Of a stretch of 64,000 nucleotides of DNA, positions 8,493-16,896 are shown one piece after another. The stretch spans positions 1-64,000 of the forward strand of contig NZ_JARANV010000011.1 in NCBI RefSeq assembly GCF_029889845.1, written 5' to 3'. The stretch comes from Halomonas sp. 25-S5. GTDB lineage: Bacteria > Pseudomonadota > Gammaproteobacteria > Pseudomonadales > Halomonadaceae. The notes under the pieces were generated by a model that saw only the letters and a program-made list of their open reading frames with translations, was not told the origin of the DNA and ran no database searches. The position numbers were made by a program, and so were the translations under genes. Within the stretch, counting starts at the first letter, position 1; every line of letters starts with the position of its first letter.

Positions 8493-9398
8493 ATGATCCG
8501 GCTCTCGGAGATCGACACCAACCTGCTGGTGGTTTTCGACCTGCTCTACCAGGAGCAGAACACCCAGCGGGTGGCCCTGCGCCTGGGTCTCACCCAGCCG
8601 GCGGTCAGCCACGCCCTGAAGCGGTTGCGCAAGCTGCTGGGCGACGAGCTCTTCGAGCGCACCTCGCAAGGGCTGATGCCGACCCCGCTGGCCAGCCGCC
8701 TGCACCCACCGGTGGCCCAGGCCCTGGCCCATCTGCAGGAGGCCCTCAACCGGCCGGACGACTTCGACCCCGCCATCAGCGAGCGCACCTTCAACATCGC
8801 CATGACCGACATCGGCGAGATCGTCTTCCTGCCCCGCCTGCTGCAGCGCCTGGCCGAACAGGCGCCCGGCATCCGGCTGAGCACCGTGCGCAGCCAGCAC
8901 GACGACCTGAAGCGGGAGATGGAGGATGGCCGGGTCGACCTGGCGATCGGCCTGATTCCCCAGCTCGGCGCCGGCTTCTATCAGCAGGGGCTCTTCGTGC
9001 AGCGCTATGTCTGCCTGATGCGCCACGACCACCCCCTGGCGGCCGAAGACTTCGACCTGGAAGACTTCACCGCCGCCCGCCATGCCGTGGTGGTGGCCCG
9101 CGGCACCGGGCACGGCATCGTCGAGGAGTCGCTGGCCAGGGCCGGGGTCGTCCGGCCGGTCCGGCTGGAGCTGCCCCACTTCGCCGCCGTGCCCTATATC
9201 ATCAGCCACACCGACCTGGTGGTGACGGTCACCGACAAGCTGGCCGAGGTAACCCGCGAGCGCTTCGCGTTGACGATGCGCGAGCATCCCCTGCCCTTCC
9301 CCGAGATCCCCATCAAGGTCTTCTGGCACCGCCGCTTCCATCAGGATGCCGGCAACCGCTGGCTGCGCGGCCTGCTGTTCGAGATGTTCGCCGAGTGA
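8493..9398 (+). CDS. LysR-family transcriptional regulator (NahR/NodD subgroup)
   Basis: The 301-residue protein has the N-terminal helix-turn-helix (IDTNLLVVFDLLYQEQNTQRV, then LGLTQPAVSHALKRLR) and a co-inducer domain opening with the NodD/NahR-type ERTFNIAMTDIGEIVFLP. Regulators of this subgroup activate salicylate or other aromatic genes when bound by the substrate. It is transcribed divergently from the salicylate hydroxylase-like gene, the standard arrangement for a LysR regulator and its target. The ATG at 8493 begins the conserved domain. Confidence 0.85.
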   Translation: MIRLSEIDTNLLVVFDLLYQEQNTQRVALRLGLTQPAVSHALKRLRKLLGDELFERTSQGLMPTPLASRLHPPVAQALAHLQEALNRPDDFDPAISERTFNIAMTDIGEIVFLPRLLQRLAEQAPGIRLSTVRSQHDDLKREMEDGRVDLAIGLIPQLGAGFYQQGLFVQRYVCLMRHDHPLAAEDFDLEDFTAARHAVVVARGTGHGIVEESLARAGVVRPVRLELPHFAAVPYIISHTDLVVTVTDKLAEVTRERFALTMREHPLPFPEIPIKVFWHRRFHQDAGNRWLRGLLFEMFAE

Positions 9399-9559
9399 CA
9401 CCATGGCCGAAGCGGCAACGAGCAATGATGGGCCGGATGGGCAGATGCGCCCTGCCGGGACTCGCCCCCCCTCGACTAAAGCAGGCATGGTCACCCGCGA
9501 GGCACTCTCTTAGTCTCCTAAGGAATGACGTCCCATCCTCTTTGTCCTGGAGCCAGTCG

Positions 9560-10792
9560 ATGACGCCTCTCACCATACCCCCCGGCCTGGTGGTGGTCCT
9601 CTCGGGTGTCACCGCCGCCCTGCACGTGGGCAAGCTGCCTCCGGCCCTACCGGTCCTCGGGGAAGCCCTGGACATTACCCTGCTTCAGGCCGGCTTCCTG
9701 GTCTCGCTGGTCCAGCTTGCCGGCATGTCCCTGGGTCTGCTGGTCGGCCTGTCGGCGGATTCGCTGGGCCTCAAACGCAGCATGACCCTCGGCCTGGGCA
9801 TCCTCCTGGCGGCCAGCACCCTGGGCGGCCTGGCCCAGACGCCCGCCTTCCTGCTCGCCTGCCGAGGCCTGGAGGGCCTGGGCTTCCTGCTAGTAGTGCT
9901 GCCGGCCCCCGGCCTGCTCCGCCAACTGGTGCCCGTGGAGCGCCTGAACAGGACGCTAGCCCTGTGGAGCTGTTACATGGGGCTGGGCATCGGCAGCGCC
10001 CTGCTGCTCGGCCCGTGGATGATCGCCTGGCTGGGCTGGCAGGGCTGGTGGTGGAGCCTGGCCGGGTGGACGGCGATCATGTTGGCCTGGCTGGGCCACC
10101 GGGTCCCGGCCGACCAGCATCGCCGCGAAGCGCTCGCCCTGTCGGCCGGGATCGGGGAAGGCTGGCGCCAACGCCTGACGCTCACCCTGGGCACGCCTGG
10201 CCCCTGGCTGGTCGCCGTCTGCTTTGCCATGTACTCGAGCCAGTGGCTGGCGGTGATCGGCTTTCTGCCCACCATCTACCAGCAGGCGGGGCTCACCGGC
10301 CTCGTGGCCGGTTCACTAACCGCGCTGGTGGCCGCCATCAATATCATCGGCAACCTGGGGGCGGGGCAGCTGATGCACCGGGGGGTTGCCCCCGCGCACC
10401 TGCTTTACCTCGGCTTCGTCTTCACCGCCCTGGGCACCTTCATGGCCTTCGGCGAGCCGACGGCTCAGGCGCCCGTGCTGCGCTTTGCCGCCATCCTGAT
10501 GTTCTCCGCGATCGGCGGCGTCATCCCGGGCGCACTCTTCGCGCTGGCCGTGCGATTGGCCCCCAGCGAGCACACCGTCTCGACCACCATCGGCTGGATG
10601 CAGCAGTGGTCGGCCTTCGGACAGTTCGCCGGACCGCCTCTGGTGGCCTGGCTGGCCGCCGAGGTCGGAGGCTGGCACTGGACCTGGGCCCTGACCGGCG
10701 CGGCCTCGCTGCTCGGCATCCTGCTGGCCTGGCGCCTGGGACGGAGCCGCCACGATTACCCGGCGCAGTCGGCCGGGGTGGTGGCGCGATAG
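9560..10792 (+). CDS. MFS transporter
   Basis: The 410-residue protein has about twelve hydrophobic segments and an MFS signature between segments 2 and 3 (GLSADSLGLKRSM). It is nearest in style to the CynX/NarK-like carriers. The start at 9560 (MTPLTIPPGLVVVL) follows a CTGGAG ribosome-binding site by about 7 nt; the same frame is open far upstream but that part only overlaps the LysR gene in a different frame. Its place behind the salicylate regulator suggests aromatic-acid movement, but the substrate and direction cannot be told. Its 3' end overlaps an M48 peptidase relic on the other strand by 37 nt. Confidence 0.8.
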   Translation: MTPLTIPPGLVVVLSGVTAALHVGKLPPALPVLGEALDITLLQAGFLVSLVQLAGMSLGLLVGLSADSLGLKRSMTLGLGILLAASTLGGLAQTPAFLLACRGLEGLGFLLVVLPAPGLLRQLVPVERLNRTLALWSCYMGLGIGSALLLGPWMIAWLGWQGWWWSLAGWTAIMLAWLGHRVPADQHRREALALSAGIGEGWRQRLTLTLGTPGPWLVAVCFAMYSSQWLAVIGFLPTIYQQAGLTGLVAGSLTALVAAINIIGNLGAGQLMHRGVAPAHLLYLGFVFTALGTFMAFGEPTAQAPVLRFAAILMFSAIGGVIPGALFALAVRLAPSEHTVSTTIGWMQQWSAFGQFAGPPLVAWLAAEVGGWHWTWALTGAASLLGILLAWRLGRSRHDYPAQSAGVVAR

Positions 10793-11240
10793 GTCGCGTC
10801 GGCCTCCTCCATGGCGTCTTGAAGGGCCTCGATGCGCGAGCCGTGGGCCGGATGGGTCAAGAGGAACTCGGGAGGCTGGCCACCGCCGGTGGCTGCCATG
10901 CACGCTCGCTTGCGGGTCGAACCCCGCTCGCGCCATGATCGCCAGGCCCATCAGGTCGACCTCCTCCTCGTGGGCGCGGCTGAACGGCAGGCTGATGCCA
11001 AGCCAGGCGCCGAGACCCAGGGCCTGCATCAACTGCTGCTGTCCCAGCTCCCCTTCGCTGAACAGTCCCACCAGCAGCAACACGGCCTTGATGCCGAGTT
11101 GCTGGGTGAGACGCTCGTTTCCGTGGTCGGCCAGCACATGACCCACCTCGTGACCGATCACCGCCGCCAGCTGGGCCGGGGTCTCGGCCACCCGCAAGAG
11201 GCCGGTATGCACGCCGATGCGTCCCCCCCCGGCAGCGCAG
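10756..11240 (-). pseudogene. Relic of an M48-family (LoiP/YggG-like) metallopeptidase
   Basis: Minus-strand pieces retain the zinc-binding motif in AAVIGHEVGHVLADHGNERL and the HEEEVDLMGLAIMARAGFDP segment of M48 peptidases. The end GGGQPPEFLLTHPAHGSRIEAL lies in another frame. At least two lesions are visible. A run of eight G (C8 at 11223-11230 on the plus strand) breaks the ALPGG-type segment. A short deletion after FDPQASV shifts the frame into the C-terminal part. The first half of the gene, including any lipoprotein signal, is absent. It is a decayed housekeeping gene fragment sitting between catabolic modules. Confidence 0.75.
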
Positions 11241-11288
11241 ACGCATCGTTTCGCCCCTCATGGCGTGGGTCAGGACGGGTGGACCACC

Positions 11289-12212
11289 CTAGCCCGCCTG
11301 GCCGGGGGAGGAAACGCCCCCGTCCCCGAACACCTCCTCGACCAGGCCGACCAGGTTGTGCAGCGCCGGCGAGTCGTTGCTCGCCCGCCAGGCCATCCAC
11401 AGCGGCATGTCGCAGGCCTCGAGTTCCGGCAGGTGCACGAAGCGGATGCCGGGCATGGGGTGGGCGCTGCTGGCCGAGGGCACGATGGCAATACCGAGTC
11501 CGGCCGCCACCATGCTGAGGATGGTGATGTTGTCGGCACCGTACTGGACCACGCGTGGCGAAAAACTCAGGCGCTCGAAGTGGGCCAACATGCGGTCGTA
11601 GTAAACCGGGGAAGCACTGCGAAAACCCCACACGAAGTCGGCCTCCTTCAGCTCGTCCAGACTTGCCGGTGGCGCTGCCGACCAGGGTGAGGCCTCCGGA
11701 ACGGCCAGCATCAGGTGGTCGTGCTGCAGCAGGCGGGTCTCGAGGCCGGGCTGTTCGGCACTGTCCAGGTAGAGAATGCCGGCATCCAGGCTGCCCTCCC
11801 GCAGCCGCTCCAGCTGGGGCCCCGACAGCAGGGGAAAGACCTCGAAGGCGACGCCGGGATAGCACTGCCGGTAGCCTCCCATCAGCCGCGCCACGTCGGG
11901 TACCCAGAGGTGAGTCACGGTGATGCCGAGACAGAGCTTGCCGACCTGACCGCTGCCCAGTGCCGCCAGGCGCGCCTTGATCTGGGCACGGGCATCGAGC
12001 AGCTGGATGGCCTCCTCGTACAGCGCGCGACCCGCGACCGTGAGCCGGATGCCGCGGGCATGGCGGTCGAAGAGCCGAGTGTCCAGGTCGTCTTCCAGCA
12101 GCCGCATCTGGCGCGTCAGCGCCGGCTGGGCGACGTGCACCCGGCGGCTGGCCGCGGAGATGGAGCCTGTCTCCACCACCGCCACGAAGTAGTCCAGCTG
12201 ACGAAATTCCAT
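11289..12212 (-). CDS. LysR-family transcriptional regulator
   Basis: The 307-residue protein from the ATG at 12212 (MEFRQLDYFVAVVETGSIS) has the LysR helix-turn-helix with VAQPALTRQMRLLEDDLDT and the usual effector domain (LCLGITVTHLWVPDVARL, then FEVFPLLSG). An in-frame extension upstream is antisense to the symporter and was rejected. It is divergent from the DUF3311-symporter-amidohydrolase operon at 12410, with an ATAC-N7-GTAT box between them, so it most likely controls that operon. The inducer is unknown. Confidence 0.85.
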   Translation of the reverse strand: MEFRQLDYFVAVVETGSISAASRRVHVAQPALTRQMRLLEDDLDTRLFDRHARGIRLTVAGRALYEEAIQLLDARAQIKARLAALGSGQVGKLCLGITVTHLWVPDVARLMGGYRQCYPGVAFEVFPLLSGPQLERLREGSLDAGILYLDSAEQPGLETRLLQHDHLMLAVPEASPWSAAPPASLDELKEADFVWGFRSASPVYYDRMLAHFERLSFSPRVVQYGADNITILSMVAAGLGIAIVPSASSAHPMPGIRFVHLPELEACDMPLWMAWRASNDSPALHNLVGLVEEVFGDGGVSSPGQAG

Positions 12213-12291
12213 GGCACCGATGACACCTCTGGGATCAAGGGCGACGTTTCGCACATAACCTGGGCAGTATCGTGCCTCGGCTGCCGGCTTT

Positions 12292-12310
12292 CCATACATA
12301 AAAGGTATGG
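12292..12310. promoter_or_regulatory. LysR-type box CCATAC-N7-GTATGG
   Basis: A 6-bp inverted repeat with a 7-nt spacer contains the ATAC-N7-GTAT form of the LysR T-N11-A box. It lies 80 nt upstream of the LysR gene start and 100 nt upstream of the DUF3311 gene, where an autoregulated activator would bind. Confidence 0.6.
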
Positions 12311-12409
12311 CTTGCATCCAGAAGTGATATTTTCGGTATCGACGGGCGTGTTTCATAGTGAGGGGACAACCCATAACAAGACTCGCCCTCGGCGAGCTGG
12401 ACTCCCCCC

Positions 12410-12622
12410 ATGAACAAGACCTATCACCTGCTGACGGGGTTGCACTTCGCAGTATGCACCCTGGCCATGATCTGGCCCGGCGCCCTGATCGCCAACCGTA
12501 TCGAGCCCACCGTGCTGGGCCTGCCCTTCCTCTTCTTCTGGTACACCCTGTGGATGCTGGTGCTCTTCGCCGGCATGTGGGTCGCCTTCGTCGTCCGTCA
12601 CGGAGGTGGCCGCCATGAGTGA
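12410..12622 (+). CDS. DUF3311 small membrane protein, symporter partner
   Basis: The 70-residue protein has two hydrophobic segments (about residues 7-28 and 36-62) and the short DUF3311 form that commonly precedes sodium:solute symporters. It probably assists or stabilises the symporter, but no reaction is known. Its end overlaps the symporter start by 8 nt, so the two are translationally coupled. Confidence 0.75.
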   Translation: MNKTYHLLTGLHFAVCTLAMIWPGALIANRIEPTVLGLPFLFFWYTLWMLVLFAGMWVAFVVRHGGGRHE

Positions 12623-14069
12623 TTCCGTGATCATCGTCGGCATTACGCTCGTCTACCTGGCGATGGTGCTGGTGGTGGGACTGCGCGCCCGCGGCCAGTC
12701 GAACTCCAGCCTGGAAGGTTATGTCGCCGGCGGCCGCCACGTGGGCGTGGTGATCCTGTTCTTCATCCTCGGGGCCGAGATCTTCTCCGCCTTCGCCTTC
12801 CTCGGCACGCCGGGCTGGGCCTACCAGCACGGCGCGCCGGCCTTCTATATCCTCGCCTACCTGTCGCTGGTACCCATCACCATCTGGGCACTGGGCCCGC
12901 GGGTGGCCAAGCTGGGCCGCGAGCGGGGCTACCTGACCCAGGGCGACATGATCGCCGACCACTACCGCAGCAAGCCGCTCGGCATGCTCGCCGGCATCAT
13001 CGGCGTGGTGGCCCTGGTGCCCTACCTGACCATCCAGATCGCCGGTGCCGGCCTGCTGTTCCAGGCCGCGACCGACGGCATGGTGCCCTTCTGGCTGGGT
13101 GGCCTGCTGGCCTTCGTGGTGGTGGCCGCCTACGTGTTCTGCAGCGGCCTGAGCGGGATCGGCTGGACCAACCTGGTACAGGGCGTGATGATGATCGCCA
13201 TCGCCTGGTTCCTGGGACTGGCCATCTCCGAGCGCCTCTATGGCGGCGTGGGGGAGATGTTTACCCAGCTCCAGCAGCAGGCACCGGAGTACCTGACCAT
13301 GCCCAGGGCCACCGGCATGGGCTGGGGCTACTTCAGTACCGCGGTGCTGGTCAGTGCCTTCGGCGGCGCCATGTGGCCACACCTGTTCATGAAGTTCTAC
13401 TCGGCGGACAGCGGCAAGACTTTGCGCAAGGTCAGCGTCTTCTATCCGCTCTATGCCACCCTACTGGTCCCCCTGCTGTTCATCGGCTTCGCCGGCATCC
13501 TGGTGTTCGCCGACGAGCCCCTGGCGCGTGCCGACACCGTGCTGCTGCGCATGGTGATGGATGTGGCCAATTTCTCGCCCTGGGTGATCGGCCTGATGCT
13601 CTCCGGCGCGCTGGCGGCCGCCATGTCCACCGGGGCCAACCTGGCCCATACCGCGGCCGTGGTGCTCGTCCGCGATGTCTTCGGCCCCACGGTCATGAAG
13701 GGGGCCAGCGAGAAGGCCTCGGTGTCTGCCACCCGCTGGAGCGTGCTCGGGCTGTCGCTGATCGCCTATCTCTTTGCGCTGATCAACCCCGCCTCGCTAG
13801 TCATGCTGCTGCTCGGGGCCTATGGCCTGCTCGTCCAGCTGTTCCCGATGGTGATCGGCGCTTTGTTCTTCCCGCGTCTGCGCCGCGCCAGCGTGATGCT
13901 CGGCGCCCTGACCGGCAGCCTGGCCTATCTGCTGATGGAGTTCATCTGGAGCTCCCCGCTGGGCTGGCACGCCGGCGTCTGGGCGATGCTGCTCAACGTG
14001 GTGGCGGTCGCCGTCTGGCAGCGTTTCAGTAGCACCGCGCACGCCCCCCAGCCCCATAACAGCCACTAA
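12615..14069 (+). CDS. Sodium:solute symporter (SSS family)
   Basis: The 484-residue protein from the ATG at 12615 has about 13 hydrophobic segments. SSS-type sequences include LEGYVAGGRHVG near the N-terminus and SGLSGIGWTNLVQGVMM in the middle (about residue 180). SSS carriers import organic acids, amino acids or related solutes with sodium. The start was chosen because GGAGGTGG (12602-12609) is placed 6 nt upstream and it overlaps the DUF3311 stop. It is followed by an amidohydrolase gene 16 nt downstream, so the imported solute is probably an acylated amino acid or amide (inference). Confidence 0.85.
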   Translation: MSDSVIIVGITLVYLAMVLVVGLRARGQSNSSLEGYVAGGRHVGVVILFFILGAEIFSAFAFLGTPGWAYQHGAPAFYILAYLSLVPITIWALGPRVAKLGRERGYLTQGDMIADHYRSKPLGMLAGIIGVVALVPYLTIQIAGAGLLFQAATDGMVPFWLGGLLAFVVVAAYVFCSGLSGIGWTNLVQGVMMIAIAWFLGLAISERLYGGVGEMFTQLQQQAPEYLTMPRATGMGWGYFSTAVLVSAFGGAMWPHLFMKFYSADSGKTLRKVSVFYPLYATLLVPLLFIGFAGILVFADEPLARADTVLLRMVMDVANFSPWVIGLMLSGALAAAMSTGANLAHTAAVVLVRDVFGPTVMKGASEKASVSATRWSVLGLSLIAYLFALINPASLVMLLLGAYGLLVQLFPMVIGALFFPRLRRASVMLGALTGSLAYLLMEFIWSSPLGWHAGVWAMLLNVVAVAVWQRFSSTAHAPQPHNSH

Positions 14070-14085
14070 GCCCTGGGAGACCACG

Positions 14086-15384
14086 ATGACGACGCAAACC
14101 GACATTCAGGATCTCAAGGGCGCCATCGGCGCCCAGGTGGAAACGACCCTCGAGGAGGTTCAGGCGCTGTACCGCCAGATTCACCAGCATCCCGAGCTGC
14201 CCTTCCAGGAGCACGAGACCAGCGCCCGCCTGGCCGAGGCGCTGGAAGCGCTGGGCTATGAAGTAACCCGCGACGTGGGCGGCACCGGCGTGGTGGCCCT
14301 GCTCGAGAACGGCGACGGCCCCACGGTGATGCTGCGCGGCGACATGGATGCCCTGCCGATCAAGGAGGACACCGGCCTGGACTTCGCCAGCACGCGCACG
14401 GCACAGACCGAGAGCGGCACGGTGCCGCTGATGCATGCCTGCGGCCATGACCTGCACAGCAGCTGCGTGGTGGGGGCCGCCGCCGTGATGGCGGGGCTCA
14501 AGGCACACTGGTCCGGCACCCTGATGCTGATCTGCCAGCCGGCCGAGGAGATCTTCGGCGGCGCCAGGGCCATGCTCGATGACGGCCTCTACACGCGTTT
14601 CCCCCGGCCCGATGTCATCCTCGGCCAGCACAACATGCCGGCCCTCGCCGGCACCGTCGGGCATCGTGCCGGCAGCGCCATGGCCGCCTGCACCAACCTG
14701 GCCGTGACGATCCACGGCGCCGGCGGGCACGGCTCCATGCCGGCGCAGACGGTGGACCCGGTGGTGATCGCCGCCCATGTGGTCACCCGCCTGCAGACCA
14801 TCGTCTCCCGAGAGGTGCCGCCGGAGGAGACCGTAGTGGTCACCGTCGGCAAGCTGCACGCCGGCACCCAGGCCAACATCATCCCCCACTCCGCCGAGCT
14901 CGAGATCAATATCCGCAGCTTCGACAACGCCCTGCACCGGCAGGTGGTGGAGGCCATCGAGCGCATCGTGCGCGCCGAGTGCGAGGCCGGCCGCTCGCCG
15001 AAGCCGCCGGAGTTCCGCGTGCTCAACGAGACCCTCGCCCTGCACAACGACCCGGCGACGGTCGAGCGGGTGCGCCGGGCCCACGGCGAGCACTTCGGCG
15101 AGGCTGGCCTCTACGCCATGCCGCGCCTCAACGGCAGCGAGGACTTCCCGTTCTTCGGCAACGCCGCGGAGGGCGGCTTCGGCGGCGAGGACATCCCCTA
15201 CGTCTACTGGTTCATCGGCGCCACCCCCGAGGAGCGCTGGCAGGCCACGCCGGGCAACAGCGTGGCGGAGAAGATGCGCCACCTGGAGATGCCCCACTCG
15301 CCCTACTACTTCCCGGGCAACGAGGTCACGCTGCGCACCGGCATCGAGGCCATGGCGGCCGGTGCGCTCGCCTACCTGGGTTAG
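14086..15384 (+). CDS. M20 family amidohydrolase / peptidase (hippurate hydrolase-like)
   Basis: The 432-residue protein matches the M20D group. It has an N-terminal RQIHQHPELPFQEHETS, a metal-binding region with RGDMDALPI and MHACGHDLHSS (about residues 85-125), QPAEE (about 150), a lid domain with HGAGGHGSMP (about 210), and a C-terminal PRLNGSEDFPFF. Family members remove acyl groups from amino acids (hippurate, N-acetyl or indole-acetyl conjugates). With the symporter and DUF3311 protein it forms an uptake-and-hydrolysis operon. If the substrate is hippurate, the benzoate released would link to the aromatic theme of the window, but this is inference. Confidence 0.85.
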   Translation: MTTQTDIQDLKGAIGAQVETTLEEVQALYRQIHQHPELPFQEHETSARLAEALEALGYEVTRDVGGTGVVALLENGDGPTVMLRGDMDALPIKEDTGLDFASTRTAQTESGTVPLMHACGHDLHSSCVVGAAAVMAGLKAHWSGTLMLICQPAEEIFGGARAMLDDGLYTRFPRPDVILGQHNMPALAGTVGHRAGSAMAACTNLAVTIHGAGGHGSMPAQTVDPVVIAAHVVTRLQTIVSREVPPEETVVVTVGKLHAGTQANIIPHSAELEINIRSFDNALHRQVVEAIERIVRAECEAGRSPKPPEFRVLNETLALHNDPATVERVRRAHGEHFGEAGLYAMPRLNGSEDFPFFGNAAEGGFGGEDIPYVYWFIGATPEERWQATPGNSVAEKMRHLEMPHSPYYFPGNEVTLRTGIEAMAAGALAYLG

Positions 15385-15448
15385 CCTCGGCAGGACAGCG
15401 ACGCCGTGCAGAACGGGAGGGCGGCATCCACCTTTTCATACTCTAAAG

Positions 15449-15711
15449 TGGACCCCAATATCCGGACAACGGTTTAAGCTGTAGCCGAGCCTTCGAATCG
15501 GGATGACTTCGAGATGAGCGAAAAGCGAAAGCGGAATTCTTACAGTCCTGAATTCAAAGCGAAAGTCGGATTAGAGGCTATTCACGGGGTCAAGACCGTG
15601 AATGAGATCGGGCAAGCCTACGGGGTCCATCCCGTCCAGGTGGGCCAGTGGAAGAAGGCCATTCTGGATCAGGCAGGCTCCCTTTTCGAGGGCAAACGAG
15701 GCCCGAAGCCA
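15449..15711 (+). mobile_element. 5' fragment of an IS3-family insertion sequence
   Basis: The segment begins with an IS3-like terminal sequence, TGGACCCCAATATCCGGAC (from 15449), and contains the first part of orfA. At 15711/15712 the sequence changes abruptly into the pRiA4b-like repeat, so only the left end of the element remains; there is no orfB and no right terminus. Confidence 0.7.
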
Positions 15712-15759
15712 GTCGCTTCCACCACGATGCGATGTATCCAGTCGTCGCCGAAGTCGTAG
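15514..15759 (+). pseudogene. IS3-family transposase OrfA, truncated
   Basis: The first 67 residues (MSEKRKRNSYSPEFKAKVGL, then a GVHPVQVGQWKKAIL helix-turn-helix) match OrfA of IS3-type elements, which binds the element ends. After the PKPV position the frame runs into the opposite strand of the pRiA4b-like repeat for a few residues and stops at 15759. The usual C-terminal leucine-zipper part and orfB are missing. It is a dead remnant. Confidence 0.8.
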
Positions 15760-16091
15760 AGGTAGTGGAAGGTGTTGTCCTTCAGCCGCGCGGCGATGAT
15801 CTTGAGCCTGGCATTGCGCGCCAGCGCGATGGGCCGGTCGCTCCAGTCGTCCGGCTCGCCGTAGTAGCGGCCGTTGCACTCGAACTCGAAGAGGTGACAA
15901 TCCTCCCAGCCCATGGCGGCCTGGATGACCTCGTGCAGGCGGTGCAGGTTGATCTGCTCCGGCACCAGCACGCGGCGCCAGACCAGGGGATCGGTGTCGA
16001 GCAGTTCGATACGCAGGCGAATATCAGGCATGGGGGCCTTGATCAGGCTCTTGGCTGGAATGCCGAACAGGTGGTGAAGCGTCCAGACCAT
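15669..16091 (-). pseudogene. Truncated copy of a pRiA4b ORF-3-like gene
   Basis: From the ATG at 16031 the product (MPDIRLRIELLDTDPLVWRR, then WEDCHLFEFECNGRYYGEPDDW) is nearly identical to the complete 191-residue gene at 37742-38317. It is cut after IVVEATG, where IS3 sequence begins on the other strand. About 80 C-terminal residues are missing. An in-frame extension to 16091 exists but has no counterpart in the other copy. The family (PF07929-like) is found on plasmids and mobile DNA and has no established function. Confidence 0.8.
15712..16019 (+). repeat. Left copy of a 308-bp direct repeat
   Basis: By eye this matches 37998-38305 with a single mismatch (15939 versus 38225). The copies are in the same orientation with a constant offset of 22,286 bp. 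Similarity persists weakly to about 16033. The pair brackets pcaHG, BREX and pcaQ. Confidence 0.95.
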
Positions 16092-16161
16092 GGCGAAGGT
16101 CAGGTTCCGTTGGCCGCAGAGTATCCCATGGACGCCGTTGCGTCGGCCATTAACACCATTG

Positions 16162-16193
16162 GCGGGCCCCGGGGGCCATACCCCCGGGGCCGC
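16162..16193 (-). terminator. GC-rich hairpin after pcaG
   Basis: A GCGGGCCCCGGGGG arm pairs with CCCCCGGGGCCGC around a short loop, with one bulged base. It lies about 35 nt beyond the pcaG stop in the minus direction. No T tract follows, so termination efficiency is uncertain. Confidence 0.6.
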
Positions 16194-16227
16194 TTACCAC
16201 TGGCTCACCGCTTCGCTTTCCCGTCGA

Positions 16228-16860
16228 TCAAAAGTCGAAGAACACCGTCTCGCCCTCGCCCTGCAGGCGGATATCGAAACGATAGCGCACCTTGCCGTCT
16301 GCCTCCTCGCGCCTGGCGATCAGCGTCTGGCGCCGCGCCGGCGACTCGATGCGGGAGAGCACCGGGCACTGGGCGTTGGCCTCGGCCTCATCCTCGAAGT
16401 AGAGGCGGGTCTGCAGGTGAATGTTGATGCCGCGGGCGAAGAGCGTCAGGTTGATGTGCGGCGCCATCGGCTGGCCGCTGGCGTGGACCACCGGGCCCGG
16501 CTTGAGGGTCTTGAGCGACCATTCACTGCCGTGGTCGAACGTGGTGGCGGTGCGCCCGAAGCTGTTGAACGGCTTCTTCAGGTCGTACTCGCGCTGGTAC
16601 TCACCGTTGGCGTCGGCCTGCCAGGCCTCGAGGAAGGCGTCGCGCACCAGGTCGCCGTTGCCGTCGATCACGGTACCGACAATCTCGATGTGCTCGCCCT
16701 CGGCCTCGGGCCGGGCCATCTCGTTCCAGATCTCCTCGTCACGGGCCGGGTTGCCGGCGGCGGCCAGGGCCAGGCCGATGTGAACATAGGGCCCGGCGGT
16801 CTGGGAGGCGGTCTCGCGCAGCATCAGCTCGCTGGCGGGCTGGGAATTCGGCTGTTTCAT
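16228..16860 (-). CDS. pcaG: Protocatechuate 3,4-dioxygenase alpha subunit
   Basis: The 210-residue protein (from the ATG at 16860, MKQPNSQPASELMLRETASQ) has the intradiol dioxygenase fold with TAGPYVHIGLA, EAWQADANGEY and HINLTLFARGINIHLQTRLYF. The alpha subunit lacks the iron ligands and shapes the active site with PcaH. Together they open the ring of protocatechuate to 3-carboxy-cis,cis-muconate using oxygen. It follows pcaH by 36 nt in one operon. An in-frame start 21 nt further upstream is possible but less well supported. Confidence 0.93.
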   Translation of the reverse strand: MKQPNSQPASELMLRETASQTAGPYVHIGLALAAAGNPARDEEIWNEMARPEAEGEHIEIVGTVIDGNGDLVRDAFLEAWQADANGEYQREYDLKKPFNSFGRTATTFDHGSEWSLKTLKPGPVVHASGQPMAPHINLTLFARGINIHLQTRLYFEDEAEANAQCPVLSRIESPARRQTLIARREEADGKVRYRFDIRLQGEGETVFFDF

Positions 16861-16896
16861 CTCGTTACCCCGTCCTGTCACTGATTATCGAACCGA

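Noticed and set aside
8405..9559. Long upstream extension of the MFS gene
   Set aside because: It overlaps the LysR coding sequence in another frame and has Pro/Arg-rich composition; membrane-protein sequence begins only at 9560.
12213..13382. In-frame upstream extension of the LysR gene at 11289 giving a 697-residue protein
   Set aside because: The extra part is antisense to the symporter gene, is His/Gly/Gln-rich without family resemblance, and the true LysR start MEFRQLDYF is at 12212.
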